Program-made: the position numbers and the translations under genes
The notes under the pieces: generated by a model
What the model was told of the DNA's origin: nothing
The model's input: the letters and a program-made list of their open reading frames with translations, nothing else
Databases searched by the model: none
Origin: Calocera cornea HHB12733
Taxonomy: Eukaryota > Basidiomycota > Dacrymycetes > Dacrymycetales > Dacrymycetaceae
Direction of reading: 5' to 3'
DNA: 64,000 nt
Assembly (NCBI GenBank): GCA_001632435.1
Contig: KV424047.1
Coordinates: 26,918-90,917, forward strand
In this document: one piece after another, positions 33,670-44,846 of the stretch
Position numbering within the stretch: position 1 is the stretch's first letter
How the letters are laid out: each line of letters opens with the position of its first letter

Positions 33670-35351
33670 ATGTTCGCACTGCTCGCCTCATATGTCTTTC
33701 TATGCGGCATCCTCCGGACGGCCGTGGCCGCGAACCCGAAGTACGTCTTCGCGCACTTCATGGCGCCCAACGCGTACTCGTACGAGGTGTCGGACTGGCA
33801 GACAGACATCTCTGAGGCGCAGGCGACGTTCATCGATGGATTTGGTGAGCGCGCTCCTTTGGCGATGGTACACAGGCGGGCAAATGTTGATGCCGCGGGT
33901 GAGTGCTGAACATACAGACGATCAACATGGCGATCATCGAGGGGAAGATCGACGATGCGTTCAGCGTTGCGGAGCCAGCAGGGTTCTACCTCATCCCCTC
34001 GTTCGACTTCACCGATGACTGGTAGCGTGACCACTTCCCCATCCCTACCCAGTCCCGTTAACGATTTCCCGGCGCAGGAACGTAACCGACATGGAGCGCA
34101 TCGTCCTCGCCCACGCCTCCTCGCCCAGCGCATTCTGGTACAACAACGGTCTGCTCGTCTCGACCTACGGCGGGGAGTCGCATGATGACTCGTACTGGGG
34201 CGGGTTCAAGGCCGACCTCCTGGCGCAGGGCGTGAACGTCACGTTCGCCCCGGCGTTCACGAGCTACCGGGATCCGGACAGTGCGGGGACGCTGTTGGAG
34301 ACGTATGCGAGCTTGGATGGGTTCTTTAATTGGTGGTCTTGGTGAGATCTGACTCTCTGTCGCTTCTGCCAATGGAAGGCTGATATGCAGAAGGCCCGAT
34401 GACGTTGATGCGAACCTGACCACCACCGTCGACCTCGCGTACCAAGCAGCAGCCGAGTCGCGCGGCGGTCCGTACATCATGTGTACGCCCGACCCTTTCA
34501 AGCCAGTATCTGGGATGATGGCTGACAAGAGCCGTAGCGGTCTCGCCCTGGCAGTTCAAGGAGCTGGGAGGGACGCAGGATTGGGTAGAGCTGAGCGACA
34601 CGTTGTGGTACTATCGCTGGCTGCAAGCGATTGAGGAGGTGAATCCGGATATCGTCGAGATCGGTAAGGTTCACCATCTCCGGTGCGTTACGGGTATTAA
34701 CGGTATTTATCAGTGACGTGGAACGATTATGCCGAGTCTCACTATGTGTGTTAGGAGGAATGCGTACGAGGTGTATGGAACGCTGATGATGAACAGATCG
34801 GCGACATCAACCCGAATGTGAACCTGGGGGACGTCGCTCCTCTGTACGTGGACGGCTTCGTCCACTCCCCCTGGCGGAACGTGGCGCAGTATTTCATCCC
34901 GGTCCGCCTTCCTCTTTCCAAATCCCGGTCAATGGTCCACTGATGAGTGGGGCAGTGGTACAAGACCGGCGCAGCCCCAGCGGTCACAGACGACCAAGTG
35001 ATCTTCTGGTACCGCTCGCACCCCAAGTCTGTCACCTGTGCGCAGGGTGACCTCCCGCGCATGTCCACCTTCCCAGTGGACGCTGTCTTCGCGCTCGCAC
35101 TCATCTCTCCCGCTTCCGCCTCCTCAGGCGTGACAGTGACGCTCGACATTGGCTCGAGTCACTATCAGTGGGACGCACCTCAGGGGGCGAGCATGGGGAG
35201 CGTGCCGTTCCCGGTGGAGGACGCGCAGATCCCGTTCGTGCAGATCATTAGGACGGAGGGAACAAAGTCGGGGTATGGGTCGATGTATGTCACCCAGACG
35301 GATTGTACGATCTATAATTTCAATCCGTGGGTGGGGATCGTGCAGTTGTAG
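33670..35351 (+). CDS. Secreted alpha-1,3-glucanase (mutanase), glycoside hydrolase family 71
   Basis: Eight exons: 33670-33844, 33904-34021, 34078-34341, 34394-34482, 34538-34663, 34714-34745, 34797-34901, 34956-35351; 434 residues. A signal peptide (MFALLASYVFLCGILRTAVA) is followed by the GH71 opening KYVFAHFMAPNAYSYEVSDW, FVLNIQTINMAI, FYLIPSFDFTDDW, YGGESHDDSYWGGFK, FFNWWSWPDD, and the catalytic-region motif VTWNDYAESHYIGD. GH71 enzymes cut alpha-1,3-glucan, in fungal walls or in matrix polysaccharide, so wall remodelling or mycoparasitism is likely. The first intron acceptor (GGTGAG|TG) was chosen because it restores the conserved FVLNIQ join in frame. Confidence 0.93.
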
Positions 35352-36124
35352 TCGGGCGTGTAGGGTAGATAAACTTCGGCGAATGCAAGGACGGGCTGTC
35401 GCCGCCGCTAGAGAACAATTCGCCATTATTCTCACCGAGTAAAATCGTATAAGTAGTCTAAGGTAGAAGGAGGAAAGCAAAGCGATTAGAAGCCCTGGCG
35501 TATGGGATGGAAGGCGGGGAAGCATGAGGATCAGGAGATGAAGAAGCGGGGGAAGTTTGGGCTCGACGCGTCGCGTCTCCGGTCTCACAACATTCCGGCC
35601 ATCCTTGCTCGGCCAAGCCGCCGGTGTCTGCTCTCCTGTACATAATCTGATGCTGCTGCATGAACACAAACCGAATTGATACCATGTCCCACTCTTGATA
35701 CAATTTTCTAGCTATGGACATCCACCGATCCGCCGATCCGACCTCACCGCAAGCCATATCGCAACATCCCACGGCATTCCTCCTCAGGCACCCTCCGTCT
35801 TCCTACTTCCCGAATCCCTCTCCAAGTACGAGAGATCTCCCGCCCACGCGCGTTAGTCCGATTCCCTCTTTCAACGGTGGACGGTGTCTCGCTCAATGGA
35901 CGCTCTATAAAGAAGGAGGATGGGCGGTTCCTCCCCTCTCTCCGTTCTCTCACGCCATCCCCGGGTGAAGGTACACCACCTCCGCCCCCTGTCCCCTCAC
36001 CCCTCACCCCTCGCCCCACTCCCGCACCCCGCACACCAACATCACACAGCACACAACGCATATAGTGCATTACATTCCTTCATAACACACTCGCTCATTT
36101 ACACATCACATTCGTTACTCGACA
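35352..36124. other. Intergenic region between GH71 and GH105
   Basis: No gene. TATAAAG at 35906-35912, about 210 bases before the GH105 ATG, followed by a long C/T-rich leader (35960-36060), typical of highly expressed fungal genes. Confidence 0.6.
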
Positions 36125-37448
36125 ATGCTCTCTCTCCTCGCCTTCCTCGCTGTCTACCTTGCGTCCGTCGTGGCCCAGCAGTACGCCAGTGCCGAGGCCA
36201 TGATCCGGGGTGCGATGCTCGGTTCTATCCGTACAAGGTGCGCCGCTCCCCTGCCCTCCGTTCCAACGTACCCTGCCCGCTCACGGATCATCACAGCTGG
36301 GAGCAAGGCACGGCCTCGCACGGCCTCCTCGAATTCGACAGTCCCCAGTTCTCCCTCTTCGGCGGCTCCTCCTTCCCGCCCCTCCCCGCGCCCCTCTCGT
36401 TCGACCTCTCCCAGTATCCCGTCTCGACGCTCCAGCTCGCCCTCTCCGCCGTCACGCGCCAAGCGGCCGACGGCCGCCTCTCGCAAGTCATCGGCGACGC
36501 CCTAGACGGGGCGGCGCTCGATGGCGCCTCCGCCGGCAGCGCCGTCCTCCTCGGCTCACTGCTCGACCCAGCGCGGCACGACTACTTCCTTAATGCCGCC
36601 GAGGCGCAGCTCAACTACGTCCTGAACGTCGCCCCGCGCATGCCGAACGGGGCCATCTCGCACCGGGCCGCGCAGCACGAGTACTGGGCGGACGGGGTGT
36701 ACATGGGCTTCCCCTTCCTGGCCTATTATGGGCTGGTCACGAAGAACCAGACGCTGCTCCAGACCGCTTTCGAGCAGTGCGAGCTGTACCGGCAGGCGCT
36801 GTTCGAGCCGCAGTATGGGATGTGGGGCCATATCTACTCGGAGGACACGCAGAGCTGGTCGGACGAGGGCATCTGGGCGAGCGGGAACGGCTGGGCGGCG
36901 CTCGGCATGCTGCTCGTCGCGCGGACGATTGAGGTCTCGGAGTTTGGGCAGCAGATGGCGAACGAGACCGAGGCGCTCCAGGGGTGGGTCAAGGAGATCC
37001 TCGTTGGGGCGTTCGCGAACACGGTACGTTAGCTTTCAGCTCTTGCGCGCCTTGCGTGTATGTGCAAGCACAGGCTGATATATGCGTGCAGAACCCCGAC
37101 GGCCTCCTCCCAGACTACTTCTTCGGCACCGGCGTCGCCTTCTCCGATGCCTCCGCCTCCGGCGCGCTCGCCGCCGCCGCGTACAGGTGCATGACCCTGT
37201 GGCCCTCTATCTTCCCCGCGCACACCTTCCTCACCCCCGCCGAGAAGATCTTCAACGTCATTGTTCCGAAGGTGGACGAGCTCGGCTTGGTCAACCCTGT
37301 GGTTGATCCGCTCAATTGGAGTAGCGTGGGGGTGGTGAGCACGGAGGCGCAGGCGTTTGGGCTGATGATGAGCGCTGCGAAGCGGTCTTGGGACCAGAAG
37401 ATGGGGCTGGCCGCTGTTGCCAAGCGCGCGAAGAGGCTGCATCATTGA
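36125..37448 (+). CDS. Secreted six-hairpin glycosidase, GH105/GH88-like (unsaturated rhamnogalacturonyl hydrolase type)
   Basis: Exons 36125-36237, 36297-37023 and 37092-37448 give 398 residues. A signal peptide (MLSLLAFLAVYLASVVA) leads into the family signatures SWEQGTASHGLLE, NGAISHRAAQHEYWADGVYM, GFPFLAYYGLVTKNQTLL, WASGNGWAALGMLLV and STEAQAFGLMMSAA. The D of WADGVYM matches the catalytic aspartate of six-hairpin hydrolases that act on unsaturated uronyl ends of pectin fragments. Fungal members are often listed simply as six-hairpin glycosidases, so the exact substrate is uncertain. The 3' 200 bases are duplicated at about 39525-39724. Confidence 0.88.
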
Positions 37449-39035
37449 GGACCGTTACCTAAGGCATTACAATCCATATTGTGCTGCTGTAGGTACTTTC
37501 GGAAGCTATTGGTCGATAATGCTAGTGTCGTCTGAGCCCCCAGTGGTGTTGTCCACCGGCGAAGCAAGCCTTGACTTCAGCGTATCCACCAAACCGACGT
37601 ATACCCCCAGCTGACGAAGTATGTCTACGCGTTCGATTGGTAGCGAATGGGAGAGGATGACCCGCGCCGATTGCGAGGCCTGCAGCATCAGACTCCAGCG
37701 CGTGTCGGTGAGGGGCTTCAGTATGTCGACGATATCGCCGAGCGGCTCGAGCTCGCCGGTATAATCGTTGTCCTTGAAGATCTCTTTCGTGTAGGATTCG
37801 AGATGGAGTTCGGAGAGAAGTGGGACTATGTCGACTTCGGCGCATATCGCTGCTAGGACTTCGTGCGTATGATGGCCGCACTGCGAGAGTCGAAGTATTC
37901 GGAGCGCGGTGGCTTGACGAAGGAAAGAAACCAACGGGATCTCGTCTGCATCCCATTCGCCGTGGTCACAAGCTAAATCGAGGGATCGAAGAGATGGCAG
38001 ATTTGTGAGAGCCAGTTCGTCCTGAATTGATGGGTCGTCTTCTTTGTCCTTGATTGCCAGCTTGAGCTCCGCTAGCTTGGGCAGGTCTTGAGGTGTCAGG
38101 CGATATCCCGGTAATTGCGGCTCTGATACGAGAGTGACTTCTTGCAATACTAGCCGCTCAAGGTTACTGCACCGGTGAAGCAGTGCGCAAAGCTCCGATG
38201 ATGGAATTGAGCCGCGCACGTCCAATGATAACACCGGTTGACTAGGTGCAAAGTCGAAGTCGAACCGCTGATAGTTTGGGATCGAACGGAGACCCTCCAT
38301 GCCGGTGTTTCGGCGGTACGAGAATTGGGCCAGGTTAGGAAACTTGCTCAGATTGATGACCGCAGAACCTTGGGGGTTATCCGTGGTGCTGCGGCCGCAC
38401 GCGTAACTGCCGTTATACTTCAACGCGCGCAATGCTGTGAAGCTTCCTCCTGTCGAGAATAGCTGTTCCTAGACATGGGGGAACACAATTCCCATTCCCA
38501 CGCTTGCCAGGCGTTTCGATGTGGATGCGAAGAACTTGGAGAGTGCTCTGATGAACAAGACGTCGTTTCGCGGATGACAGGTTATAGCCTCTTGCAGCTC
38601 AATACTAATCGGGAAAGTCTTGTTATGCTGTGCCAGATACAGCTCAAGTTGACAAATCCCACCAATATCATGTATACTGTAGCTCGTCCAGAGTGACTGG
38701 TAAGACGTACACACCCGACGCCAACGTTGACAGACCTGGAGGCAATGTTCCTGGAATGTGCTATCGGAGTCTTGTCTGTTATGGAACATCGGCACAGTTT
38801 CCGCTCCAGATTCAAAGATCATTTCAAGAATCTCATCTGGGATACGTGTGATCGGAGCTCGCGGTGCGCGAAGGGCAAATATCCGCTTGTCGAGTCGTTC
38901 GCGTTCGATCTTCACTTCGTCAAGCTTCGCTGTCATCTCAGTAATGTCGCTGATGACCTGATGAAATCGGTCGACGGCGTGAAGCTCTTCTGGGCTCACT
39001 ACTCCCGACCATTGGCATGGGAGTGACTGTAGCAT
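37449..39035 (-). pseudogene. F-box gene with an in-frame stop (tandem copy A)
   Basis: The reading frame runs from the ATG at 39035 to the stop at 37506, about 510 codons, interrupted by one TAG at 38469-38471. The N-terminal half holds a coiled coil (ITEMTAKLDEVKIERERLDK) and the F-box core (RAPITRIPDEILEMIFE, CLQVCQRWRRV). The C-terminal half has leucine-rich-repeat-like strands (LSLDVRG, LERLVLQEV, LRSLDLACDHGEWDADEIPL, LRILRLSQCGHHTHEVL). Both halves align end to end with the intact neighbour at 39811-41313, which reads through the same place (SHTLSQLL). No intron could remove the stop. It is either a recent pseudogene, a truncated F-box protein, or a sequencing error. Confidence 0.82.
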
Positions 39036-39519
39036 GTCGGTGGAGACTGTGGCGGGGAAAGGGAAGAATCAAGTCGGTCGCATGAACGCGTGGGTAGATT
39101 TGTATCCGAAAGCGGAATCATCCCCCCTGGCCTGGCACAGTCACAGTCGCAGCCTCTACTCCCTCCTCGTATTATAAAAAGGCTTGGAAACTCTTGTCGT
39201 CATCAACACCTGTAAGGATGGAGCATCATCTCCATGTACTTAATAACCGCCTCATTTACGTGAATTCATGAATCGTTGTCTCGGTTTACATTGTCATCGA
39301 TCGACTCAAGTCGCATCGTCGACGTCTACTCAGCCTGAGTTTGCCGCGTCTTGAAGTCTGTTAAGCAGCTGTTAGTTGAGGGGAAGAAGACCACCCAAGA
39401 CTCCTCTTCCGATGCCCATTCGGTCGGCGAAGTAGGACCGCCTACCGGTGCATGCGTGCATAACGGCCCGTGATCGTCAGGCCGTCCGTCTGCCCCGTCG
39501 CACGTTGCTTGCCTGGACA
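39036..39519. other. Spacer between F-box copy A and the GH105 relic
   Basis: The first about 120 bases resemble the 5' flank of the intact F-box copy (41314-41400; shared CCGAAAGCGG(A/G)ATCATCC). A TATAAAAAGG lies at 39171-39180 with no gene downstream of it. Nothing else is recognised. Confidence 0.5.
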
Positions 39520-39724
39520 GAGAAGATCACCAATGGGTTGGGCCCAAGGTGGATAAGCTCGGACTGGTCAAGCCGATGGTGGGATTGATTAGATGGAGCG
39601 CGGGTTGGGTGGTGAGCACGGAGGCGCAGGTGTTTACCCTCACGGCGATCGCAGCGAAGCGAGCATGGGATCAGAAGAGGAGAATGGCAATTGATGCGAA
39701 GCAGGCGAGGAGGCTGCCCAATTG
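39520..39724 (+). pseudogene. Relic of the GH105 gene 3' end
   Basis: The text is homologous to the last 200 bases of the GH105 gene (37248-37448): AAGGTGGA(T/C)(A/G)AGCTCGG, GGTGGTGAGCACGGAGGCGCAGG, GAAGCG, ending in a stop TGA after CTGCCCAAT. It reads KVDKLGLVKPMVGLIRWS and STEAQVFTLTAIAAKRAW. The rest of the gene is missing and the piece has no start. It marks the left border of a tandem duplication that also copied the F-box gene. Confidence 0.85.
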
Positions 39725-39810
39725 AGCATCCCCTGCCCGATATGCATGTCATCATTGCACGACCGTTGTATGGTATTACTTTTTCGAAGAATGTATGGCT
39801 AGTGAGGATG

Positions 39811-41313
39811 CTATAGCACTTGAGCCCACCACCACATTCGAGGTGTGTCCACCAAGCCCACCACGATCCCCAATTGTCGAAGCTCGTCTACCCTTCCCGC
39901 TGGAAGCGAATGGGAGAGAAAGACCATTGCCGAGGGTGAAGCCTGTTGCATGAGCTTCCAGCGTGTGTCGGCGAGAGGCTTGAGGACGTCAACGATGTCG
40001 TAGAGAGCAGCGGGCGTGTGCCAGTACCTGTTGTTCATGTACCCGAGGGCACGGTCGGTGCAATTTTCCAGATAGATTTCGGAGAGAATTGGGAGGATAT
40101 CGACCTCGGTGTGCAATGCTGTGAACACCTCGCGAGTATGGTGACAGCATAACATTAGTTTAAGGTGTCGAAGATTGGCCGCTTGACGGAGGAAGGGAAG
40201 CAGAGCCATGTCGCCCCGGGCCGCGTCCCAGTTAGCGTGCTGGCAAGCCAATTCCAGAGATCGCAGAGAGAGCAGTCTCGTGAGAGCCAGATCGTTCAGA
40301 AATACGGTACTATGTGAACCTTCGAGTCGTAGCTGGATATCCTCCAGGTTGGGAAGGTGCTGATCAGTCAGACGACACGCTTGCGTGTTGTCGATATCAC
40401 CGACATTCCAACGTAAGGCTTGCACCTCAAGTCGTTTCAGCTTGCTGCTGTCTTGAAGTGGCGACGGAACTTGGTTATGTAGCCGGCCCCACCTAAAAAG
40501 CTTCAATGATAGAAGGCTGTGTGCAGGGGCTGTGACTCGGAGACGGTCACCGTGGCGGGACGAGTAATGCGTCAAGTTGGGCAACTTCCGAGGATCGATA
40601 ACATCGACACTGTCATCGGTTGCACGGCGCCGACAAAAGTTATCGCCGCCTTCACAGTGAATCGTGCGTAATACGGGGAACACGTCCCCGTGGGATAAAA
40701 GCTGTGATAGTGTATGACTACATGTTGATCCGATGGACAAGCTTGTCAGGCGGTCCATCTTGGATGCAAGGAAGTAGGCAAGCGCTTCGATGAATGGACG
40801 CTCCGCTTCGCAGAGCACAATGTGGCCGGATTCTTGCAGCACCTCAATGCTGAGTGGGCAAGTCGTGTGCCGGTGCTTCAGGAGAAGTTCGAGTGCACGA
40901 AGCCCCTCGAAATTGTGGATCCTGTAGGTGGTCCAGAGCGAGGTGCAATCGGTAGCCACACGTCGCCATCGATGACAGACCTGGACGCAGCGCGCTTGGA
41001 ATGTGGTCTCACGACGCCACTGTTGCTCGGACATCTGCGTTGTCTCCGCTCCATATTCGAAGATAATTCTGAGGATCTCATCGGGAACGCGTGCGATCGG
41101 AGCGCGCTGGGCACGAAGGGCAAATAACCGTTTGTCGACTCGTTCTCTTTCGATCTTCAGTTCGTCAAGTTTGGCTGTCGTCGCGGCAATGTTGTTGATG
41201 ACTTGATGAAGTTTGTCAACCGTCTGATGCTCTTCAGAGCTCAAAGGTGATGACCAGTGGTATGAGAGTGACTGTAGCATATCCATGGCGGCTGGTGTGG
41301 AAGAGAAAGGCAT
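39811..41313 (-). CDS. F-box/LRR-like protein, intact tandem copy B
   Basis: Single exon, 500 residues; ATGs at codons 10 and 12 are alternatives, and the second matches the start of copy A. An N-terminal coiled coil (IAATTAKLDELKIERERVDK) precedes the F-box (RAPIARVPDEILRIIFE ... CVQVCHRWRRVATDCTSLWT). The remaining about 380 residues are degenerate leucine-rich strands (LLSLKLFRWG, LKRLEVQALRW, LRSLELACQHANWDAARGDM, LRHLKLMLCCHHTREVF). F-box proteins link substrates to the SKP1-CUL1 ubiquitin ligase; the variable leucine-rich part would choose the substrate. The target is unknown. This is a member of the large, poorly conserved agaricomycete F-box family. Confidence 0.88.
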   Translation of the reverse strand: MPFSSTPAAMDMLQSLSYHWSSPLSSEEHQTVDKLHQVINNIAATTAKLDELKIERERVDKRLFALRAQRAPIARVPDEILRIIFEYGAETTQMSEQQWRRETTFQARCVQVCHRWRRVATDCTSLWTTYRIHNFEGLRALELLLKHRHTTCPLSIEVLQESGHIVLCEAERPFIEALAYFLASKMDRLTSLSIGSTCSHTLSQLLSHGDVFPVLRTIHCEGGDNFCRRRATDDSVDVIDPRKLPNLTHYSSRHGDRLRVTAPAHSLLSLKLFRWGRLHNQVPSPLQDSSKLKRLEVQALRWNVGDIDNTQACRLTDQHLPNLEDIQLRLEGSHSTVFLNDLALTRLLSLRSLELACQHANWDAARGDMALLPFLRQAANLRHLKLMLCCHHTREVFTALHTEVDILPILSEIYLENCTDRALGYMNNRYWHTPAALYDIVDVLKPLADTRWKLMQQASPSAMVFLSHSLPAGRVDELRQLGIVVGLVDTPRMWWWAQVL

Positions 41314-42082
41314 TGGGTCAGTCTGGCGCGGGCGTTGGCAGATTCGCTTCCGAAAGCGGGATCATCCCGCACAGTCACACTTCGCTCCGATCGATCTCTG
41401 GCCCAGTAAGGCAACTTCTATGATATCTAACATTCCATGTAAACGTTTAATCAAGAAGAACACACAGTCGACAAAGTGAATCGTAGATACCTGTAAATCT
41501 CAAGAGTTCGTCCTCGGTGTAATATGGCAGCAATCAACTTGGAGTCCACCCGCGTTGTAGGTTTAGTCGTCACCTGTACAGTGCCAGATTTGGCTGATAG
41601 AGGTCAATCTAGGTGCCGGAGACCTGAAGGGTCGGCAATCCGACCGCTGGACCCGGATGGCCATGCGCTCAAGCTGGTCTGTCGTGTCTGTCGCAAGGAG
41701 GGGAGGGTAAGCCGTGCCCATGCGATGACCGCAACATGAGTTTTCATTGTTTGCGGGTTATCAGTGGGATTTCCAATGCATCCCCTTCGAATTGGATCTG
41801 TTCATCATCATACGACCATTTGTCGGGGGTTCAGTACCGATGGACATGAAGATCATACAGCGCTGGCAAAAATGGACTGTCTTCACACAGCACAGAGTCG
41901 GGAGCACGTAGTGGGTGTGCATCCGGTTTGACACGTATAAATACATTAGCTTCAGCCTCCAAAGACTGTCAAATACAAATGATTGTCACATACAGGCTCT
42001 GTCCAATTACGAATCAAGCCCGGACAATTGATAGACGCGCTGTCCCAGACATGTTGTTGATTGTCAAACATCAGACCGATCG
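41314..42082. other. Intergenic region before the XPG-like gene 3' end
   Basis: No gene seen. The first about 90 bases are the duplicated F-box 5' flank. A TATAAATA at 41937-41944 on the plus strand has no matching gene. Confidence 0.5.
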
Positions 42083-44846
42083 CTACTCAGCTGGAAGCCC
42101 TTCCAACGCGCCAAACATACCAAACACGGAGCTGTTCCCACTCCTCGATGAGGGAACACTGGGAGCACCGCGTACGGTGCCCTTTCCTTTCTTCTTCTCC
42201 TTCCTCTTCTCCTCGAACCAGATGTCGTCGCCCAAGCCTTGCACCACGGCACTGCACCAGTGCTCGGCGTCTTCGCGCAGCTGTATCTTGCCAGCGGAGA
42301 GCCCGAGGAGTGCAGCGTGGAAAGCGCGGCCCGAGAAACGCGATTCGGCGTCGCCGCACAAGTGCGGGAGAAGCAAGGCCTGGGCAAGCCAAGCGATGTT
42401 CTCCATAGCATGCAGCAGCTCTGCGGTGAGCAGAATGGACCGATTCTCGAGGGGCGTAACAGGCATTATCGAGCCCTCGTCCTTCGTTTCTTCCGATAGC
42501 GGGAAGATGACGCCAGCCAACGCCCGAAGTTCCGACTTTCGCCACTGAGCGTCATGTCCCCTTTCGGCGCCTTTCATTATGGCCCATCTGACGCTGAGAG
42601 CGATATGGCACTCCTCGTGCTCCCACGGCAGCGAAGCGTCTTCCCAATTCGTCGATGGACCTAGTATGCCGGTGCCTTCAGCTCGCAGAGCATAGAGCAT
42701 CAATCTGACCCGTTCGTGCTGGCTTCGGAGAACGACAGGCATATTACCGCTTATGCCTAGTCGACGTGGATAAGCAGCGGCCGTGCCATTCAGGTCGGCC
42801 CAGCGCCACTCCTCAGGCAAGAGGTCTCCCACAACCGGCTGGCGCACATCGACCTTTTCCGGTCGGATACTCTGAGCGCGGCGGACATACTCCGTGACTT
42901 GCACCCTGCGGGTCCGCCCTCCAGGTGGGCTGGCGATCGTGCTCTCCTGCTTGCTCATGACGCGGCTGATAGGCACACTACCGCCGTCGACGCTCGCACC
43001 GTCGTTCTTCCCTCCACGGAGCCGCCATAGAGCCGCATGTAAGCTGCGAAGTTCCGGGGAGTTGTCGGGTTGAGCGACACCGTGCTCCGGAAGGTAGCCA
43101 TGATACAGCTCCGTATCGCGACGCTCATGTGCGCGTGCTCGAGCCGCAGCACGGACAGATGCTTGCTTGTCGGCCTTGACCCATTCGGGCTCTTCATCGC
43201 TGTCCATCTCCTCAACAGGAATAACCTCGTCCTCGTCTTCTTCCAGATCGCCGTCTTCCCCTTCGGCCAGCGTATCGTCCTCGCCGTCTTCGAGGTCATC
43301 GTCCAGATCCTCCGGCTCTTCGTACAAGCCGACAGCTTCTTCGACAATCGCATATACCCACTGCCTGATCTCCCTGCCCATCCAGACGGCAACGCTCGAT
43401 GCATCGGGGTCTTCCAGGAAGACGCTGGGCCAGAACGTGCCAGTTGCCAACAGGTCGAGGAGCTCTGGTGACAACCTCCCCTCTCGATACGCTTGCAGAT
43501 AGATCGGTTTCGTAGTCGCAGCGGGAAAGTCGTCAAACGCGCTAGGGACGAGCTGTTGCGGGAGATCGCACGCATCAGCTGGGTGCAGCGTACAGCTCTG
43601 CCCTGGAGTGCCGGGAGGTGGGAGCGCGTACTGCAGTGTAGAGTTGATGATGGCCTCACGAAGCTGGACAGCCATCCCGCTGGCGAGGGGTGGGCGAAGG
43701 GCGAGGATCTCGATCGCCCGCATTATCAGGTCTAAGGCGCGATTATACCCGCTCGGCGTGGCTGCTCCGCTGGAGCTCTGCTGGGCAGAAGCAGTTCGAA
43801 GTGCGTTCGCCGTGCGTTCGACGTTCTGGACCGGTCCATTCGACTGCGGGTGAAAATGCTGCCACATGGTTGACGGGGTGTAGTCGGTACCGAGGAAGCT
43901 GGCCAGCAACGGCAAGTGCGTGGGCGGAAGGTTGAGTAGTGTCGGCAATGACAGAGGCGCATAGAATGTCAAGTTGAGACTGAGCACTCCCCCTCCAAGT
44001 GGAGGCAGCAGTCCCGAGCTCCTGGACGTTTTCCTCCGTTTCGTTCGGACCTCCCTGAAGTCGTCCTCGTCGCCCCACCCGCTGGAACTCGCGCTGGGTG
44101 TGTCAGGTCTGGCAGTCCCCGGATTGGGTTCCTCCGCTACCCAGACCATCTCATCCAGCGGGCAGTAGCCCATGCCCTCGGTCGTCTCGACACCTTCTCC
44201 GCATACAGAACCGATGTACACGACAAAGTCACTGTCGGTGCCTAGTATCCACGCGCCCCGCTGTCGCGCTAGCTCGACGGTAAATGGATCGCCTTCGGAG
44301 TCGGCGAAGTGCACCTCGATCGGCTCGAATGATGCGCCATGATCCCCGGATACAGGAGTTGTGAGCGCCAAGAGACAGGAGCTGTAGCACAGCGGAGGGA
44401 GGACAAAGGTGCTCGCTTGGCTCAAACGACCAACAGGGCCAGATCGGTAGATGAGGAGCAAATCTTTGCGGTGTTGATCCACGCGTTTCTCGACTGTTGG
44501 GAATTTGGCCTGAGGTGTTGGTCCTGCGGCTCGACCATCAGCACACATGTACGTGAGGGTTGTGTCACGATGTCCACGCACCATCAAACACCACAACAGG
44601 CTCGAGTCCAACACCCCTCCACGCGTTTACTAGCCGTCGAACAGCTTGCTCGAATGCCGCATATTCTCCGCCATACACCCAAGGCAGCTGTGCGCCTCTG
44701 TAGACCGCATATATGAGGCTCCAGCCATCGATGATCACTTGTTGACGCTCCTCCGCTGAAGATTTGTTGGATGCGGCGAGGTGGAGTGTACGCGCGAGTG
44801 ATGAACGGTTGGCTTTCAGGTATGATGTGAGGCCATGGACGCCCAT
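42083..44846 (-). CDS. Asteroid-like protein with XPG/FEN1-type PIN nuclease domain
   Basis: Exons 44846-44582 and 44523-42083 give 901 residues. The N-terminus has the XPG_N signature MGVHGLTSYLK, VIIDGWSLIYAV and EPVVVFDGPTPQAK. An XPG_I-like segment follows (IEVHFADSEGDPFTVELARQ, GAWILGTDSDFVVY) with acidic residues in the expected places. The C-terminal 600 residues are specific to asteroid-type proteins and include a very acidic stretch (DLEDGEDDTLAEGEDGDLEE) and a basic tail (EEKRKEKKKGKGTVRG). Asteroid proteins keep a nuclease-like fold, but activity is not certain: several canonical acidic residues cannot be checked by eye. A nuclear role is inferred. Confidence 0.85.

Noticed and set aside
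33845..33918. GH71 first intron ending at the ACATACAG acceptor
   Set aside because: It breaks the frame; the GGTGAG acceptor at 33903 keeps frame and restores the conserved FVLNIQ segment.
39171..39180. TATA-like TATAAAAAGG as promoter of a new gene
   Set aside because: No coding frame or splice chain follows; only the GH105 relic lies downstream.
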